Origin: Beverwykella pulmonaria
Taxonomy: Eukaryota > Ascomycota > Dothideomycetes > Pleosporales > Melanommataceae
Assembly (NCBI GenBank): GCA_001599595.1
Contig: BCHH01000011.1
Location: 641,894-705,893 of the forward strand
Length of the DNA stretch: 64,000 nt
Reading direction: 5' to 3'
In this document: piece after piece, positions 11,604 to 23,028 of the stretch
Position numbering within the stretch: position 1 is the first letter of the stretch
Layout of the letters: the number at the start of each line of letters is the position of its first letter
Position numbers and translations under genes: made by a program
Notes under the pieces: generated by a model
Databases searched by the model: none
What the model was told of the DNA's origin: nothing
What the model saw: only the letters and a program-made list of their open reading frames with translations

Positions 11604-12284
11604 GAGGACACTATAATAGTTTCTTTTTGATCCAAAAGTTAGTCTTCAACAAATGGTGATAACACGTTCAGCATTGCCTTGCCTCGCCACGCCGCGCGAA
11701 CACAGCCCCCAAAATTTGCATCTGACAGGATTGCGGCGTAGCTCTTAGGCGTTTCATGTGTAGGATTGGCGAACGAGGCTGAGCGCCTATCTGATTAAGG
11801 TGGTTTTGTATGTCCTCGGTCCCTGCCTCTTACTGGAGTAATCTTGTCTTCTTCCGGTGTCCTGCGGATTATATCCTGCAAGTAACCGGCAGAGATTAAG
11901 CTCGACGTTGGCTGCGCAACAAACCCTGTCAAACTCCGCCGTTTTTGAGCGGCAGTCGTTCGTCCTAAGCCCCTCTTCTCTGCAATAACTACTTGTCCCA
12001 GGTTCTGCAGTTCGCTGTGCTTCGCCTTTATGACCTCCAAGCCTTTCGATTGAGTACCGCATGTTTAACCCAACACTCTGTATGTTGCGCGAAACGCTGC
12101 TCTTCACCGGTCTCCCATTTGCTTGAACCCTGGAGGAGCTCCAACCAGAAGATCGTTGATGCGGCGTTAAGGCGTGTCATACCAACGTGTGCTACTTGTC
12201 TTCCAATTTGTTTGCATTCCTTCAATCATTTCGCAATTGCGCAAAGAACACTTGTCTTCCTGCAGAGTGTTGGAACACATATGG
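11604..12284. other. intergenic
   Basis: 681 bases between genes on the same strand. Short frames on both strands overlap, and none is supported. An additional 5' exon of the next gene could lie here. Confidence 0.4.
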
Positions 12285-14875
12285 ATGTCCACAATGATAC
12301 CTTCCGCCGGCTTGTACCTTCCAGAGACCTTGCACCGCAGGCAGGTCACCACTGCCGAAAAACCTGAGCCAAGAAACTCAAACCGAAAATACTTTGAGAG
12401 GAAGCCTAAACTGTTCGACCGCAAGTCCTTTGATCGCAAACCTACCAGGAAATCTATGGATGATGTCAGCAATTCCTTCTCATCGCTTTCTACCGTGTTC
12501 AACTTCATCGACTTTGCCATCTCTCAAAATGAAGTCTCGTCGGAGAACAAAGTCCTCGTCAACTTGATCCATCGCGTCCGACACGATGTCAATGAAGCTT
12601 CACGACTTCGCACATGTCCAGCCGTGACAGCCTACTGTGAATCAGTTCCAGACAGAGAAGCTTGGATAGACGCGATCCTGTTGGATGTCAAGAGAGCGTT
12701 GAATGACATCGGTGTTTATGTTGAGAACGTGCGCGTCAGCGGAGATGATGGCGGCGGCGGCGTAACTGTCCTGAAACGAAAATTTGAGTGGGTCTTGAAC
12801 CATCACCATAAACTTTTAACACGAGAGATCTCCCTCTCCATGTGCCATCAGAGTCTCATGGCTGCAATACAAGTCAGTAAACCTAGAGCGCAAGGTCGGT
12901 GTCTTGTTGCAAAGTGAGAGTGGCACCACCTGGGTGTTGTCTCGTGACTTTGCACACGGCACTGATGGAGCACTTCCCTACATCCTTCCACCTCCCTCAG
13001 ATTTAGGATTTGCACTGACCTTGCTCCTCCAGGTAATGCAGCAGGTGGAGCTTGGTGGTGGTCAGGGTAGCTACGAAATGGAAGGCACCACTCCAGACAT
13101 GTACGAAGAACCTTCTCGACCATGGCTGCACGATGAGGGTGGGGGGGGTATTCTTCGCAGTCCGCATTCTAGGCAAAAATGGAGATTAAGCCAGAGAAAT
13201 CTATCACTGCCGAGTATCATGGTATCCGAGCCTGAGGGTGATAAGTTGGAAGGTATGGCCAACGTTTTTTGTGATTAGAGTAGCAACTAATATACATCTA
13301 GCACGATCGATCAATGAGACTCCCGTTGAGCTTCCAGGAAGTACACCGGATGATCTTCCGGACCCAGATAACTGGGACTTGTACGCTCCTCCGCTGAAGC
13401 CACAACGATCCTTTGACCAAATCAAACCACAAAGATCTCTCGATCAACTTCAACCTCGGACATCTGGTCACCGAAGCCACCCCCAAACATCTTTTGATGG
13501 AACTCAGTTGCGAAGATCGTATGACCAAGCTCGACCTCGTGCATCCTCCTATCAGGCTACACCAAGGGCTTTCTCTGCTCAGATCAGACCACGAGCCTCC
13601 GCAGATCAAATTCGACCTCGACCATCGTTAGAAGAATACAAGTCAAGAGCATCATTCGATCAAATCAGCCCGCTCCCACTCCTCCAGGAAAAGCCAGTTG
13701 GACGAAACGACTCGTCTGCATCAATCTCAAAAGCAGCTACGATTCCTTTAGCAGCAAAGCGATATCGACCAAAAGCTGTGGATGTACGCAAACGGCCAAC
13801 GACACATAGCTCCCTCCCGACTAATTCTCAACTCCCATATATACCGACTCACTCGTCTCTCATCATGGAACTATCGCGATGGGTTCTTCCCAGTGCCCAT
13901 GAAAGCGACGAGTCGACAAACGCGCTCGATACACCATCTACATCGGTAACGTCCTCGCCCGTTATGCCAAACTCTCCGGCTTCCTGTCCTGAAGTCATTC
14001 GACCAGCAGTGTCGGTGAAGTCAATGACGACGGTCTCTGCGCCTGTTGTGCCACTAATATCAACTAATATTCTACCAACCCCGAATGTATCCTCACCCCT
14101 CAATTATGGTGCACAACCTTTGCCCGCGAGTACGTCCTCCGAACCGACCGACCATACCACCTCGACTACTTCATCCACCACCGACTCGCATACCCATAAG
14201 AGCCCACCATCTTCCATAAGGAGTCAACATTCGATCCCAAGGAGACCCGTAGCAAACGCTTCCAGTCCGATTACCGAGCCGAGGACTTGGACTAATCCTG
14301 TAGAAACAAGCCCAAAATCTCAGGAGGCGACCGTTACACAATTTATCGAAGAGTCTCCAGAGGCCAAGCCAAAAAGAATAAGGTCAACAGCATTGATAAC
14401 AGAGACATCGCCCTCAAATGATTCAGCAGATCATGCGATATCATCAGTTGCAGTGGCGCTGGAGCTGGCCATAGGTGTGAAGCCAGCGTCTTTACCGTCA
14501 TCGATGTTGAATAGCGGCACAATTCCTTCAACAACTTCCCCAACGGCAGAGAATACGGCAGCTACTACTCTTCCGGCGAATGCGCCAGAGACAAAACAAT
14601 TAGTCACAAACGAACCGGCACCAACTTTACCCGCAACGGTTGCTCCAACGCCAACTATTCCCAAATCAACCGCATCTGTGCCAAATCCCTCAGGTGCGGA
14701 CGCATCAGTACCAATATCTCCGGCGACCAATGCCCCCATATCTATAATTCCGACGCCGAACGGCCCAACAGGAAGTGTTCCAGTGGTGAATGGGCCTAAG
14801 CCTATGATTGCTCAATCGAAGCGAAGAGCGGCTCACGCAAGGAGAATGCAATTAGCATATGGATCGGGGCAATGA
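12285..14875 (+). CDS. large disordered protein with N-terminal helical domain and nonapeptide repeats
   Basis: Three exons, 12285..12872, 13033..13252 and 13302..14875, give 793 residues. I cannot name it. Residues about 55-220 are a helical domain ending in a conserved-looking 'CHQSLMAAIQVMQQVEL' that is restored only when the 160-base first intron (GTCAGT donor, TCCAG acceptor) is removed. Before it lie short F-D/E-R-K-P repeats (about residues 28-43). After the second intron (49 bases, GTATGG / ATCTAG) come ten 9-residue repeats at about 302-391. A Ser/Thr/Pro tail follows, with many 'NAP', 'TPT' and 'VPN' steps, ending basic (KRRAAHARR). No membrane helix or signal peptide is visible. 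The start is the first ATG in the open frame; a 5' exon could be missing. The neighbours are two membrane proteins of similar S/T-rich character. Confidence 0.7.
13397..13666 (+). repeat. ten tandem 27-bp coding units (nonapeptide repeat)
   Basis: Ten consecutive units of exactly nine codons with consensus [KR]-P-[RQ]-x-S-[FA]-D-Q-[IL]. Examples are KPQRSFDQI, KPQRSLDQL, QLRRSYDQA, RPRASADQI and KSRASFDQI. Unit length never varies although residues do. The array lies within the disordered middle of the 793-residue protein. Confidence 0.85.
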
Positions 14876-16036
14876 AAAAGGTGGATATATACTTATAAAT
14901 TAGCGATTTATGAATGCCTTGGGAGGTTTTTTTTTGGCTGAGCTTTTCTGATTATTGCACTCATTTTGTGCGGTCCAGTTTTTCCTAATTTCGGTTTATT
15001 CTTATCTTCAAATCATCGTGAGTTCTTGGGGCTCAGGATTTCGAGTGGCGTCTGTTCGTGTCATTGTAGCGTTGGATGCAGGCCAAAGAGTGCACCAAAT
15101 CTTGTTGGAAAATAATACCCACGTGATCTGTAATGTGCCTTTTGAGGAGGACGCTATCAAGTATTAATATCACGCCAGGCGCTAACGTCAGGCACAATCG
15201 GACTCCGATTCTTATGCTTGGCCCCATCTCAGATGTTAAAGCCCTGGGGCTGATAGAGTAGGGACGACTTCTGATTGGCGCAAACGGAAGCGAAAGCAAT
15301 CTAGCGGGGGTCAGTAATCAACGTACATCTTCACTGAAACGTCAGCATCGCTACGCATTTTCTCAAATGGGGCCATCCTCTTTCCAATTTCCCTGGGCTT
15401 ACTGGGAGAAGCCTGCAAGTTTTGAGGAGAATCGCTAATTACCAAGAAAAAGCTTAATTTCAATTTTAATGTTGCAATTCAGGGATCGGAGAATTTATAA
15501 GTCGAAGAACCACTTTTGCATAGCCAATGATCTCAATGCAAGCTGATGAGCAGGGCATCATCAACGTGGATACCTGGGGCCGGAGCTGTCAACTACTGTT
15601 ATTTGACGGATGACATGCGTTCCGTAGAATATGGTTTCTCGGGGCGCAGGATCATTTGGCGCTTCTGGACGGTCGATCTCATGGCGAAGCTCAGCTGCTC
15701 CGCTAGATTTGATATGCCCAGAGCTGTGTACTGATCACCAATACCACATGGAGCCACACACTGAGCACACTCTGATAGTTGCTTAGGGTGTGGCTTGCAT
15801 GATAGCGAACTAAGGGTGTGCGGGTTTAGCTTTCCGACCATACAACGTGGTAATCTGCGACGCCTTCCAAGATTTGGCGTCAACCTCTCGGGCTAATAAA
15901 AGCTACGGACTTCTTACAAATGCTAGCCTGACCCTTCGTTCTCGCAAAAATCTTTTTCGCAATCTCGAACTGTGACAACTATCCTTCTTACTCAGGAAGC
16001 CTCCGCTGAGGCCATCCGAACTTTCTTCCTTTCGAC
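14876..16036. other. intergenic, AT-rich
   Basis: 1161 bases with no supported gene. It includes AT-rich trailer sequence just after 14875 and several short frames of random composition. Confidence 0.5.
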
Positions 16037-16908
16037 ATGTTGTTTGTCGTTCTTTTGCTGCTAAGTCTGTTGAATATCGTCTCATGTACAGATCTCGCTA
16101 CCTTCACGGACCGCAAATGCTCGGCTTCCCTTGATAGCATCAATGGCCCCAATGGATATCCGAATGGGACTTGCACCCCACTTAATTTGAAGAGCACGCA
16201 GAGTTTTCAAATCGTTGGGCTGGATCGTGGTTGTGCAGGTGAGGTTTCTTCCTCAATCTCTCCGGCCTACGTTCTCCTAACACCAGCCTAGTCACAATCT
16301 ATGGACCTGACGACACAGAAGATCCTTGCTCATCAACACTTCTCAAACTTGGGAGCATTGGCACATGCTACAACTCCACATGGTACTATTACAGCATCGA
16401 CAACTGTGATGTACCAAGTATAACACCGTCGCCGACACCACTAGTGGAGACGTCATCAACATCCACACTACAGCCCTCTTCGTCTTCAACATCAAGTACA
16501 CCGACACCATCAGCAGCCATTGCATCATCAACAATTTCATCAACGCCCTCGCCAGCACCAACACCCGACAAGTCGAACCACCTACCGCTCATTATCGGAG
16601 CGTCACTAGGCGGCGTCGGAGTGATTGCACTGGTCGCCATTGCAGCATTACTCTTCGTTCGACATCGACGGTCGAATGAGCGCCGATCTGAACCACCTTC
16701 GTACGAATTATCAAATGATCGCGCTTTGCTGGAAGCTACCCACGGAGAGAAAATTGTACAAACAGAACTGTGGGCGCATGACGCGGTGCAAGAGATAGGG
16801 AGGAATAGTATGCATGTCCCGCCTGCGGAGCTGGCAGGGGATGCTATAGCAGGAGAAGAAGACAAGAAGAATATCAGACCGCTCATAAAAGTGCATATGT
16901 CGAGATAA
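16037..16908 (+). CDS. secreted-type single-pass membrane protein, Cys-rich ectodomain
   Basis: Two exons, 16037..16238 and 16292..16908, give 272 residues. A signal peptide is clear (MLFVVLLLLSLLNIVSC). The ectodomain to about residue 102 has seven cysteines including the one at the signal junction, enough for three disulfides. A Ser/Thr/Pro stalk (about 103-150) leads to a membrane helix (about 155-180, 'LIIGASLGGVGVIALVAIAA') and a basic R-H-R-R start of a 90-residue cytosolic tail. This is the common Pezizomycotina layout of putative wall sensors or mucin-like receptors. The ligand and function are unknown. The 53-base intron (GTGAGG donor, CTAACACCAGCCTAG end) splits a valine codon and removes an in-frame stop. 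Confidence 0.8.
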
Positions 16909-18209
16909 AGAGACAAAGAATCGTTGAGAGATTGCGGGACAAATCGAGACGATCAAGGCGCCATGGTTGGGGGGATGGGGGGCGGTAAAAACAAAACAAG
17001 GCGACGCGAGGCAGATCTATTTGCACAATAATCTCTACGGTAATGCGTACATGTATCTAGTACGGTACTTGGTAGATCGGTGCTGGGAACTTGGCCCTCT
17101 GATATCCATATCTTGTAAGAATATACCACAGTCCATATCTTGCGATGACTTTGCATGATTCTTTCCGATTTTCCAAACCCATACCGTGTCACAGTACAAC
17201 TTCGTCAAGGCCACAATGAAGACGGACAGGAGGACCAGATGGATCGCCTCGGGGTGAAGTTATTAATTGCCTTTTTCGGAAGATGACAGGGGCAAGCGCC
17301 GGACTCGCAGTTTGGCTAGGGGAGAACTTCAATTCCAACGAGGCTGAAACGTGTGAAAATTGCGGAAGCAGTTTGGACCCAAGGGTAAAAAACCCCGTAG
17401 GCCAAGCTTATCGGCTCCTGATATTTAGCGTAGGTCCGGACTAGACCTGCTTTCTATGCACCTCGGCATAATGCCGGGCATAAATTCGTAACTGGTCCTT
17501 TACAAGCAGTGTCTTCGTCTTTCCGCCTTACGTGAGGCAGGCATGCTAAATCTTTCAAGAATCTATCAGATGCTATGCATACGCTCTCCTAGACCCTTCT
17601 TCGGTCTTTTTACTATTTTCAACTACTTTTCCCTGCCAATAATCGTTGTTATCTGCATCGTCAAGGTCTGTTCATTAACTTGGTCAACTGCGAATATCCT
17701 GCTCTGAAATGGGTGTCGTTCAGCTGGGAACTATGCAAGAAAACATGACCTTCGATTTTCGCCGTTGACTTTCAGCGCCCCTAGGACAGATTTGCTCGCT
17801 TTTGGAATGGGGTCGAATTGCTTCTGTCATGTTCCCAATCCCTCACTTCCAGCTCCCAAAATTTCTTAGTTCAGCCGGTGCCTTTCTGCTTGCCATTGTC
17901 ATTCTCGGCTTGGGAGGTTGATACAAGACTTTACTACAACGGCAGTACACCTCCATAGGCGGCGAGTTATTCCACAAATGAAATGATCTTTTCCGATTTA
18001 GGAGTTGTTTTTCTCCGCTCCTCCACTTCTCCAGATTCCAGTGCCGTATGAGGGTGGGGTTGCAACGCTAACCTCAGAAAGCGGAAATAGCGCCCGCTCG
18101 CCGTCTCATGCGGGCGCAAATACCTGTTCAGGAACTACAGGCCAAGTTCAAAAGAAGGTCCATGTTCTTGAGTCCACTGCACGGAACACCTGTCACCATC
18201 ATCATCACC
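16909..18209. other. intergenic
   Basis: 1.3 kb with no supported gene. The frame of the next gene is open back to an ATG at 18108, so the last 102 bases may be coding if a longer N-terminus is used. Confidence 0.5.
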
Positions 18210-19448
18210 ATGAGCGGAGCAACGATGAACGGCACCCAAAAAACTAACGGCCATGCCAATGGCACCAGCAAAAACCCCCTTCCATCAGCCCACCCCCGAC
18301 TCTTCTCTGTCAACAAACCCCCTTCACTGGAAGACTTCAAGGCCCTCACATCACAATCTACGAATGCTTCCGCATACCCCCTGGCCCGCTGCATAAAGGC
18401 CAACGTCCCCATCTACGACCTGCCTTCCTTCTCCTCGCTATCCACCGAGCAACGCTCCGCTCTCCAGGACGAATGGTACCACATCCTTCTCTCCGGCCCC
18501 GGTGTCTTCGTCACAAAAGGTCTGTACAAAGACAATTCGCTCCTCAAAAAAGTAAATCAAGTCTACGCCTCTATCATCAGCTGCGAAGCCGCAGGCACAG
18601 GGAAGAAGGGTGACCACTTCGCGTCCTCCGGCTCCAACTCCCGGATCTGGAATTCCTTCTCCAAACACGGCCTCTCTGACCCTTCCTCCTTCCTCGAGTA
18701 CTACTCTAACCCGTACCTCCCGCTTATCTCCTCCGCATGGCTTGGCCCGCACCACCGCCTCACGGCGCAGGTAAACATCGTACGTCCTGGGTCCGCGCCG
18801 CAGATTTCCCACCGGGATTACCACATCGGCTTCCAATCCACGTCCTCGTGCTCGCAAATCCCGCGGGCGGCACAGATCGCATCTCAGTTCCTGACGTTGC
18901 AAGGCGCGGTTGCGCACTCGGATATGCCGCTTGAGAGTGGTCCGACGCGCTTGCTGCCATTCAGCCAGCTGTTCGAGGAAGGGTATATGGCGTACCGACT
19001 ACCGGAGTTCCAAGAGTATTTCGTGGACAACTTTGTTGCCGTGCCCTTGGACATGGGCGATGGTCTATTCTTCAATCCTGCGCTGTTCCATGCCGCGGGA
19101 AAGAACCAATCGACCGATATCCAGCGTTCGGCAAACCTCCTCCAAATCAGCAGCGCATTTGGGAAGCCCATGGAGATGATTGACACGTATCCGCTTATTG
19201 AGAAAATATGGGATGCGTTGGTGGAGGTGTATAAGAAAGACGGATTTAGTGACGAGGTCAGGGCTTTCGTGGGTAATGTAGGTGAAGGGTATCCTTTTCC
19301 AACAAATCTAGATAGGAGAGTCCCTGAGACGGCCGGAATGGCACCTGAGAGTGAGCAAGATCTATTGATCAAGGGGCTGGAGAATGGACTGTCGAGCATG
19401 GAAATGTTGAAGGTGCTGAGGAAGATGAGCGAGGATTCAAGGCCGTGA
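18210..19448 (+). CDS. phytanoyl-CoA dioxygenase (PhyH) family protein
   Basis: A single-exon 412-residue protein of the Fe(II)/2-oxoglutarate-dependent PhyH family. The metal triad is visible: H-x-D in 'SHRDYH' near residue 200, and the distal His in 'ALFHAAGKNQ' near residue 294. A downstream Arg in 'QRSANLLQ' could bind 2-oxoglutarate. 'PLESGPTRLLPFSQ' between them is typical of PhyH enzymes. The substrate cannot be read from sequence; fungal members oxidise lipids or secondary metabolites. I chose the ATG at 18210 for its CACCATGA context; ATGs at 18108 and 18162 are in frame. There is no obvious peroxisomal C-terminal signal (ends DSRP). Confidence 0.8.
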   Translation: MSGATMNGTQKTNGHANGTSKNPLPSAHPRLFSVNKPPSLEDFKALTSQSTNASAYPLARCIKANVPIYDLPSFSSLSTEQRSALQDEWYHILLSGPGVFVTKGLYKDNSLLKKVNQVYASIISCEAAGTGKKGDHFASSGSNSRIWNSFSKHGLSDPSSFLEYYSNPYLPLISSAWLGPHHRLTAQVNIVRPGSAPQISHRDYHIGFQSTSSCSQIPRAAQIASQFLTLQGAVAHSDMPLESGPTRLLPFSQLFEEGYMAYRLPEFQEYFVDNFVAVPLDMGDGLFFNPALFHAAGKNQSTDIQRSANLLQISSAFGKPMEMIDTYPLIEKIWDALVEVYKKDGFSDEVRAFVGNVGEGYPFPTNLDRRVPETAGMAPESEQDLLIKGLENGLSSMEMLKVLRKMSEDSRP

Positions 19449-19647
19449 GACGAATTCGATCTGAAAACCTCAGAGTAATGGAGGCAGTTTGGTACAGAGA
19501 ATCAGGAAATACGGGTAACACGGAAAGAAAGAATCATTGTCATGGTTGGATGTTTTGTGATATATATAAGACAGACTTACAAACTCCACTACCCCCAAGA
19601 ACCATGTCAAACAAGATTGCCTATGTGCTCCCGTCGTGACGGCGTTT

Positions 19648-20328
19648 TCAATTCCAGTACTCGACGCCAAGCTCAGCACCCAATGTCACCTTGTCCCCCT
19701 CGATGACGACCTTCTTGACGACAACGCCGACGACGTCCGTCTTACTCCCTGTCTCCACCTCCAGTCCACTAGGTCTCCGCTTCCCACCTTGGCCTTCCCC
19801 GCCAACCTCCCTCTGAACCTCCCAGTTTTTGTTCCCGACGTCTACAAGCTTCGCCCGCTTGTAACTCGCATTCGTGACTTCCCTCGTCGCTACCACGAAG
19901 CCAACATCTCCACTCTGTTCCTTGAGCCATTGCTTGGCCTCGTCCGACGAAATCGCCTTCTGCAAAGCAGCGTTCGCGTCCTTGAGCATCCTCACACGCT
20001 GCTGCGGCGCCTCAATTGTTCCGACTTCGGTACCTTCTGCCGGTTTCTGGACGAGCAGCACGCCCCCCAGAGACGATATGAAGCGGCCAGACGAGGCATC
20101 GACCTGGATCACGTCTTTGTACCAGCGCGTGCCGACGTCATCGTAGTCTCGGTCTTCGAGGGTGGTGGGGTTGTATTTCGACGACTTGGACACGAGTTGG
20201 CCAACGGGGAGAGAGGCTGAGGCCAAGGGTGCGGGGAGCAGGTCCAGGTCGGGAACCGCAGACGGAGAGAGGGGTGCGTTGTCGCTGGAGATGGAGGGGA
20301 GGCGGCCAGTGGTGACTGAGATGCTCAT
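19648..20328 (-). CDS. conserved-looking hypothetical protein, 226 residues
   Basis: I do not recognise this product. The frame is open for 226 codons from an ATG followed by 'SISVTTGRLPSISSD' to 'GVEYWN' and stop. No signal peptide or membrane helix is seen. The middle has an alternating strand-like pattern ('GTRWYKDVIQVDASSGRFIS') and a helix ('RMLKDANAALQKAIS'). Three further strand-like segments near the end carry many Gly, Val and Lys residues. It converges with the PhyH gene 199 bases away. Composition and codon use look genuine. Confidence 0.6.
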   Translation of the reverse strand: MSISVTTGRLPSISSDNAPLSPSAVPDLDLLPAPLASASLPVGQLVSKSSKYNPTTLEDRDYDDVGTRWYKDVIQVDASSGRFISSLGGVLLVQKPAEGTEVGTIEAPQQRVRMLKDANAALQKAISSDEAKQWLKEQSGDVGFVVATREVTNASYKRAKLVDVGNKNWEVQREVGGEGQGGKRRPSGLEVETGSKTDVVGVVVKKVVIEGDKVTLGAELGVEYWN

Positions 20329-20986
20329 GGTTGCGACTGGAGCTGTAGGCCAGGTATGAGAAGGGTTTGAATTAGATGAATAGCTGTTGTATGCAAGGAA
20401 GTGAGGGGTTGGAGCTGTAGAGTAAGTTCGTGCTGGTGAGGGGTCAACAGGCTTTATGTGATCTCATTGTGCTTGTCGGTGCGGCCAGGCCACCGCTCGT
20501 TTGCACATCTCACCGCATTGGCGCGCAATCCCCTCAGGTCACGCTCATGTCATGAGGCGGGGAGCGGTACCTGCGACGCGGTGGGCGATGATGACTCCAT
20601 GTGTAGATGAGGGGTGGTGTGATGGGACATGGCGGGCATGAGGTGGCGTGTTCATGCAGTTGATACGGAGCGGCCAATGTTTCTGGACAAGACCTTCTCG
20701 GGAGACGCCGAATAGCATCGAGTTCGCTTCATGAGGAACCATTTGCTGTCTGTGCTGGCTTCCAATAAATAACAAGGCTCTTTGGAATGAATTGGCAAGG
20801 CTGTCGGGGTGAGATTTTTCATGTCCGTGATGGTGCTAAAGTACAGAGAGTGGAGATTACAACTTCTCCTTCTCCATCATCCTATCTACAATTAACACAG
20901 CACCATCATCGACGAAGCAATCAGACAGCACAAACACTGCTCTCTCTACCCACATTTTCGAAGTCACGTATTCTTGAAATTTTGCA
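20329..20986. other. intergenic, divergent promoter region
   Basis: 658 bases between divergent genes. A CACCATCAT-rich pyrimidine stretch precedes the start at 20987. No gene is seen. Confidence 0.5.
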
Positions 20987-21826
20987 ATGCCCCTCTGCAC
21001 CATCACTCTCCTGTCCTTGCACACAACAACCCCGAACCCACTTCTCACATTCCTCTCGGTGCTCCGCACCTCCAACATCAACCCTCTTGTCGTCTCTCGT
21101 GTCATCCGTTGGATAATCCTTCCCACACACATATCCACGTCTTCTCTCCTGGCGCAAAACATCCACTGGGACCTCCTTCTCATCCTTTCCAATACCACTC
21201 CTCTCCCAGCGTCGTTGCAAAAACTCATTCAGCACCAATGGAGTTTCATCGCCGGAGTTCCATCGCGTATCGTGCAGGGTTTCCATGAAAGGAACGAGAA
21301 ATTATTACATCCGGACCCTGCTACTGTACCCAAACTATCGAGTGACAAGGAAAGTAAGAGCGGGGTTGAGTTAGCGGATTCATCACAAAACCTCGAACTG
21401 TCCCCAGAACTCCAGTCCTGGGTCCATTCCTTCTCCAACTCTGGGAGCCCCGAAGGCCTTGGCGCCGTCTCCATGCTGAATCTTCTCTCCTTCCTCCCGA
21501 ACAAGAAATCCTCGTACCTGAAATACGGCGCAGCATTTGCCGAATCTATCGGCTCAAAACGCGGCGGAGATGCAAAGATCGTAGGCACAGTCCTCGAAGT
21601 CAACGGTGCCAAGAAGGAGGAAGGAGATGGCGGCTGGGATGAAGTTGCGTTGGCGCATTATCCGAGTATACGCCATTTTGCGGAGATGCTGAGGAGTGAG
21701 GATTATCAGGAGGTTAATAAGAAGTTCAGGGTACCGGCTTTGAAGGATACGTTGATCTTGTGTACGAGTGAGGTAGATGTTGGACGGGTGATTGGGGGTA
21801 GCAAGGGGGTGGGGACGAAGTTGTGA
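20987..21826 (+). CDS. DUF1330-like alpha/beta-barrel protein
   Basis: A single-exon 279-residue protein. The C-terminal half carries a dimeric ferredoxin-like barrel pattern of the DUF1330/ABM type: 'SMLNLLSFLPN', 'YLKYGAAFAESIGSKRGG', then 'VALAHYPSIRHFAEML' and 'SEDYQEVNKKFRVPALKD'. The N-terminal half looks like a second, divergent copy ('TITLLSLHTTTPNPLLTFL', 'NPLVVSRVIRW'). Such barrels act as small-molecule oxygenases, isomerases or structural subunits, but no catalytic residue is identifiable here. It converges with the reductase gene 77 bases downstream. Confidence 0.7.
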   Translation: MPLCTITLLSLHTTTPNPLLTFLSVLRTSNINPLVVSRVIRWIILPTHISTSSLLAQNIHWDLLLILSNTTPLPASLQKLIQHQWSFIAGVPSRIVQGFHERNEKLLHPDPATVPKLSSDKESKSGVELADSSQNLELSPELQSWVHSFSNSGSPEGLGAVSMLNLLSFLPNKKSSYLKYGAAFAESIGSKRGGDAKIVGTVLEVNGAKKEEGDGGWDEVALAHYPSIRHFAEMLRSEDYQEVNKKFRVPALKDTLILCTSEVDVGRVIGGSKGVGTKL

Positions 21827-21903
21827 TGTTGGCTTGCACGGGTGTGGGATTTGGGTAACATATCAGTGCATTTACTCTTGGTGGGACGATTGATTATGTA
21901 TAA

Positions 21904-23028
21904 CTAATCCTGTACACCCACCCCATGCTCTCCAGCAGCTTGCTGCGCATGGCTCTTCGTTCGTCCTAACTCCTTCGCCTCCATATCGATGATATCTGAC
22001 AGACCTTCAAACAAATGCTTTTGCTTTGGTTCCCACCCAAACAACTTCCTCGCTCTTATAGCTTTACACCTAGAGTTCATACCCCAGAGATAGTCTCCAA
22101 ACGGAGTCAATTCGCCCGCCTTTTCGGGAGTAACGTTGTCGATGTCAGGAGAGTTGATGAGCTTCTTCTCGAACGCGATCTTCGCAATGGCTCTCGCGAC
22201 ATCACCCCAGAAAAAATCGCCATTTTCGGCAAAATAGTAGCCGTCGGAATTCCAGGTCGCTTTGCCACCGCCCTCGAGGGCCGCAATGACAAGCGCTAGA
22301 AACACGTTTGAAAGGTCCTGGACGTTGACTTCTGTCCACCGGTTAAGACCCTCGCCGACCTGGAAGCCGATTCCGCGCTTGAGTGTCGCGCTCGCCATGC
22401 GGTATACTTGCATACTCTTCTTATTGTCAGGACCCCGACCAGGACCCCAGATGCAAGGCGGGCACACAATCGCCGTAAACAGCTTGCCTGGGTGCTGCTC
22501 GCCTGCTGCTAGCACTATCTTATCGACGTTGCGATGTGCCGCAGTGTCAGGCAGAGACGTAACCTCTCCTATGCCCTCCCAATCATCGTATACTTTCTCA
22601 TTCTTATTGCCATAACTCTTGATCTCATAGTCCTTGAAGCTTAGGATACCGGTTCCAGAGACATGAATCAGATATCCTGGCTTCTCCTCTTTTTGCGCGA
22701 GGCCTGCAATAATAGCATTCGCAGCGCCCTCGTGGTCCACATCTGCGGTGTGGAGTACGATGTCGGCTTGGGAAGCTTCTTTAGTGAGGAGATCGGAGCT
22801 GTCGAGGTCGCCGTATACGAGCCGAATTTTGGGGTATTGGGAGGCTACTTTGGCGCCTTTGTCACTCGTTCGTACCATGGCGGTGATGGACAGATCTGGG
22901 TATGTGTGCGCGATGACATGGAGGGCATCGCCGCCAATGTAACCGGTTATTCCTGTGCTGAAGCCCCGTCAGTTGGTAGCTTTGAATTGGGTGGCATGAA
23001 CTCTTGCATACATGAACAGCTTTGCCAT
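21904..23028 (-). CDS. extended SDR / NAD(P)-dependent epimerase-type reductase
   Basis: Two exons, complement(21904..22957, 23012..23028), give 356 residues. The tiny 17-base first exon plus the second rebuild the Rossmann motif 'ITGITGYIGG' at about residues 6-15, which proves the intron (GTATGC donor, TTCAG acceptor, 54 bases). 'GDLDSSDLL', 'HTADVDHEGAANAI' and 'HVSGTG' follow the extended/atypical SDR order. The usual YxxxK is not obvious, so it may be a NmrA-like or non-catalytic member. Substrate unknown. It is divergent from VPS45 over 885 bases. Confidence 0.8.

Noticed and set aside
12873..13032. Coding-looking stretch between exons 1 and 2 of the 793-residue protein
   Set aside because: It is open in one frame, but removing it as an intron (GTCAGT / TCCAG) rebuilds a conserved-looking helix, and the two flanking frames do not otherwise join.
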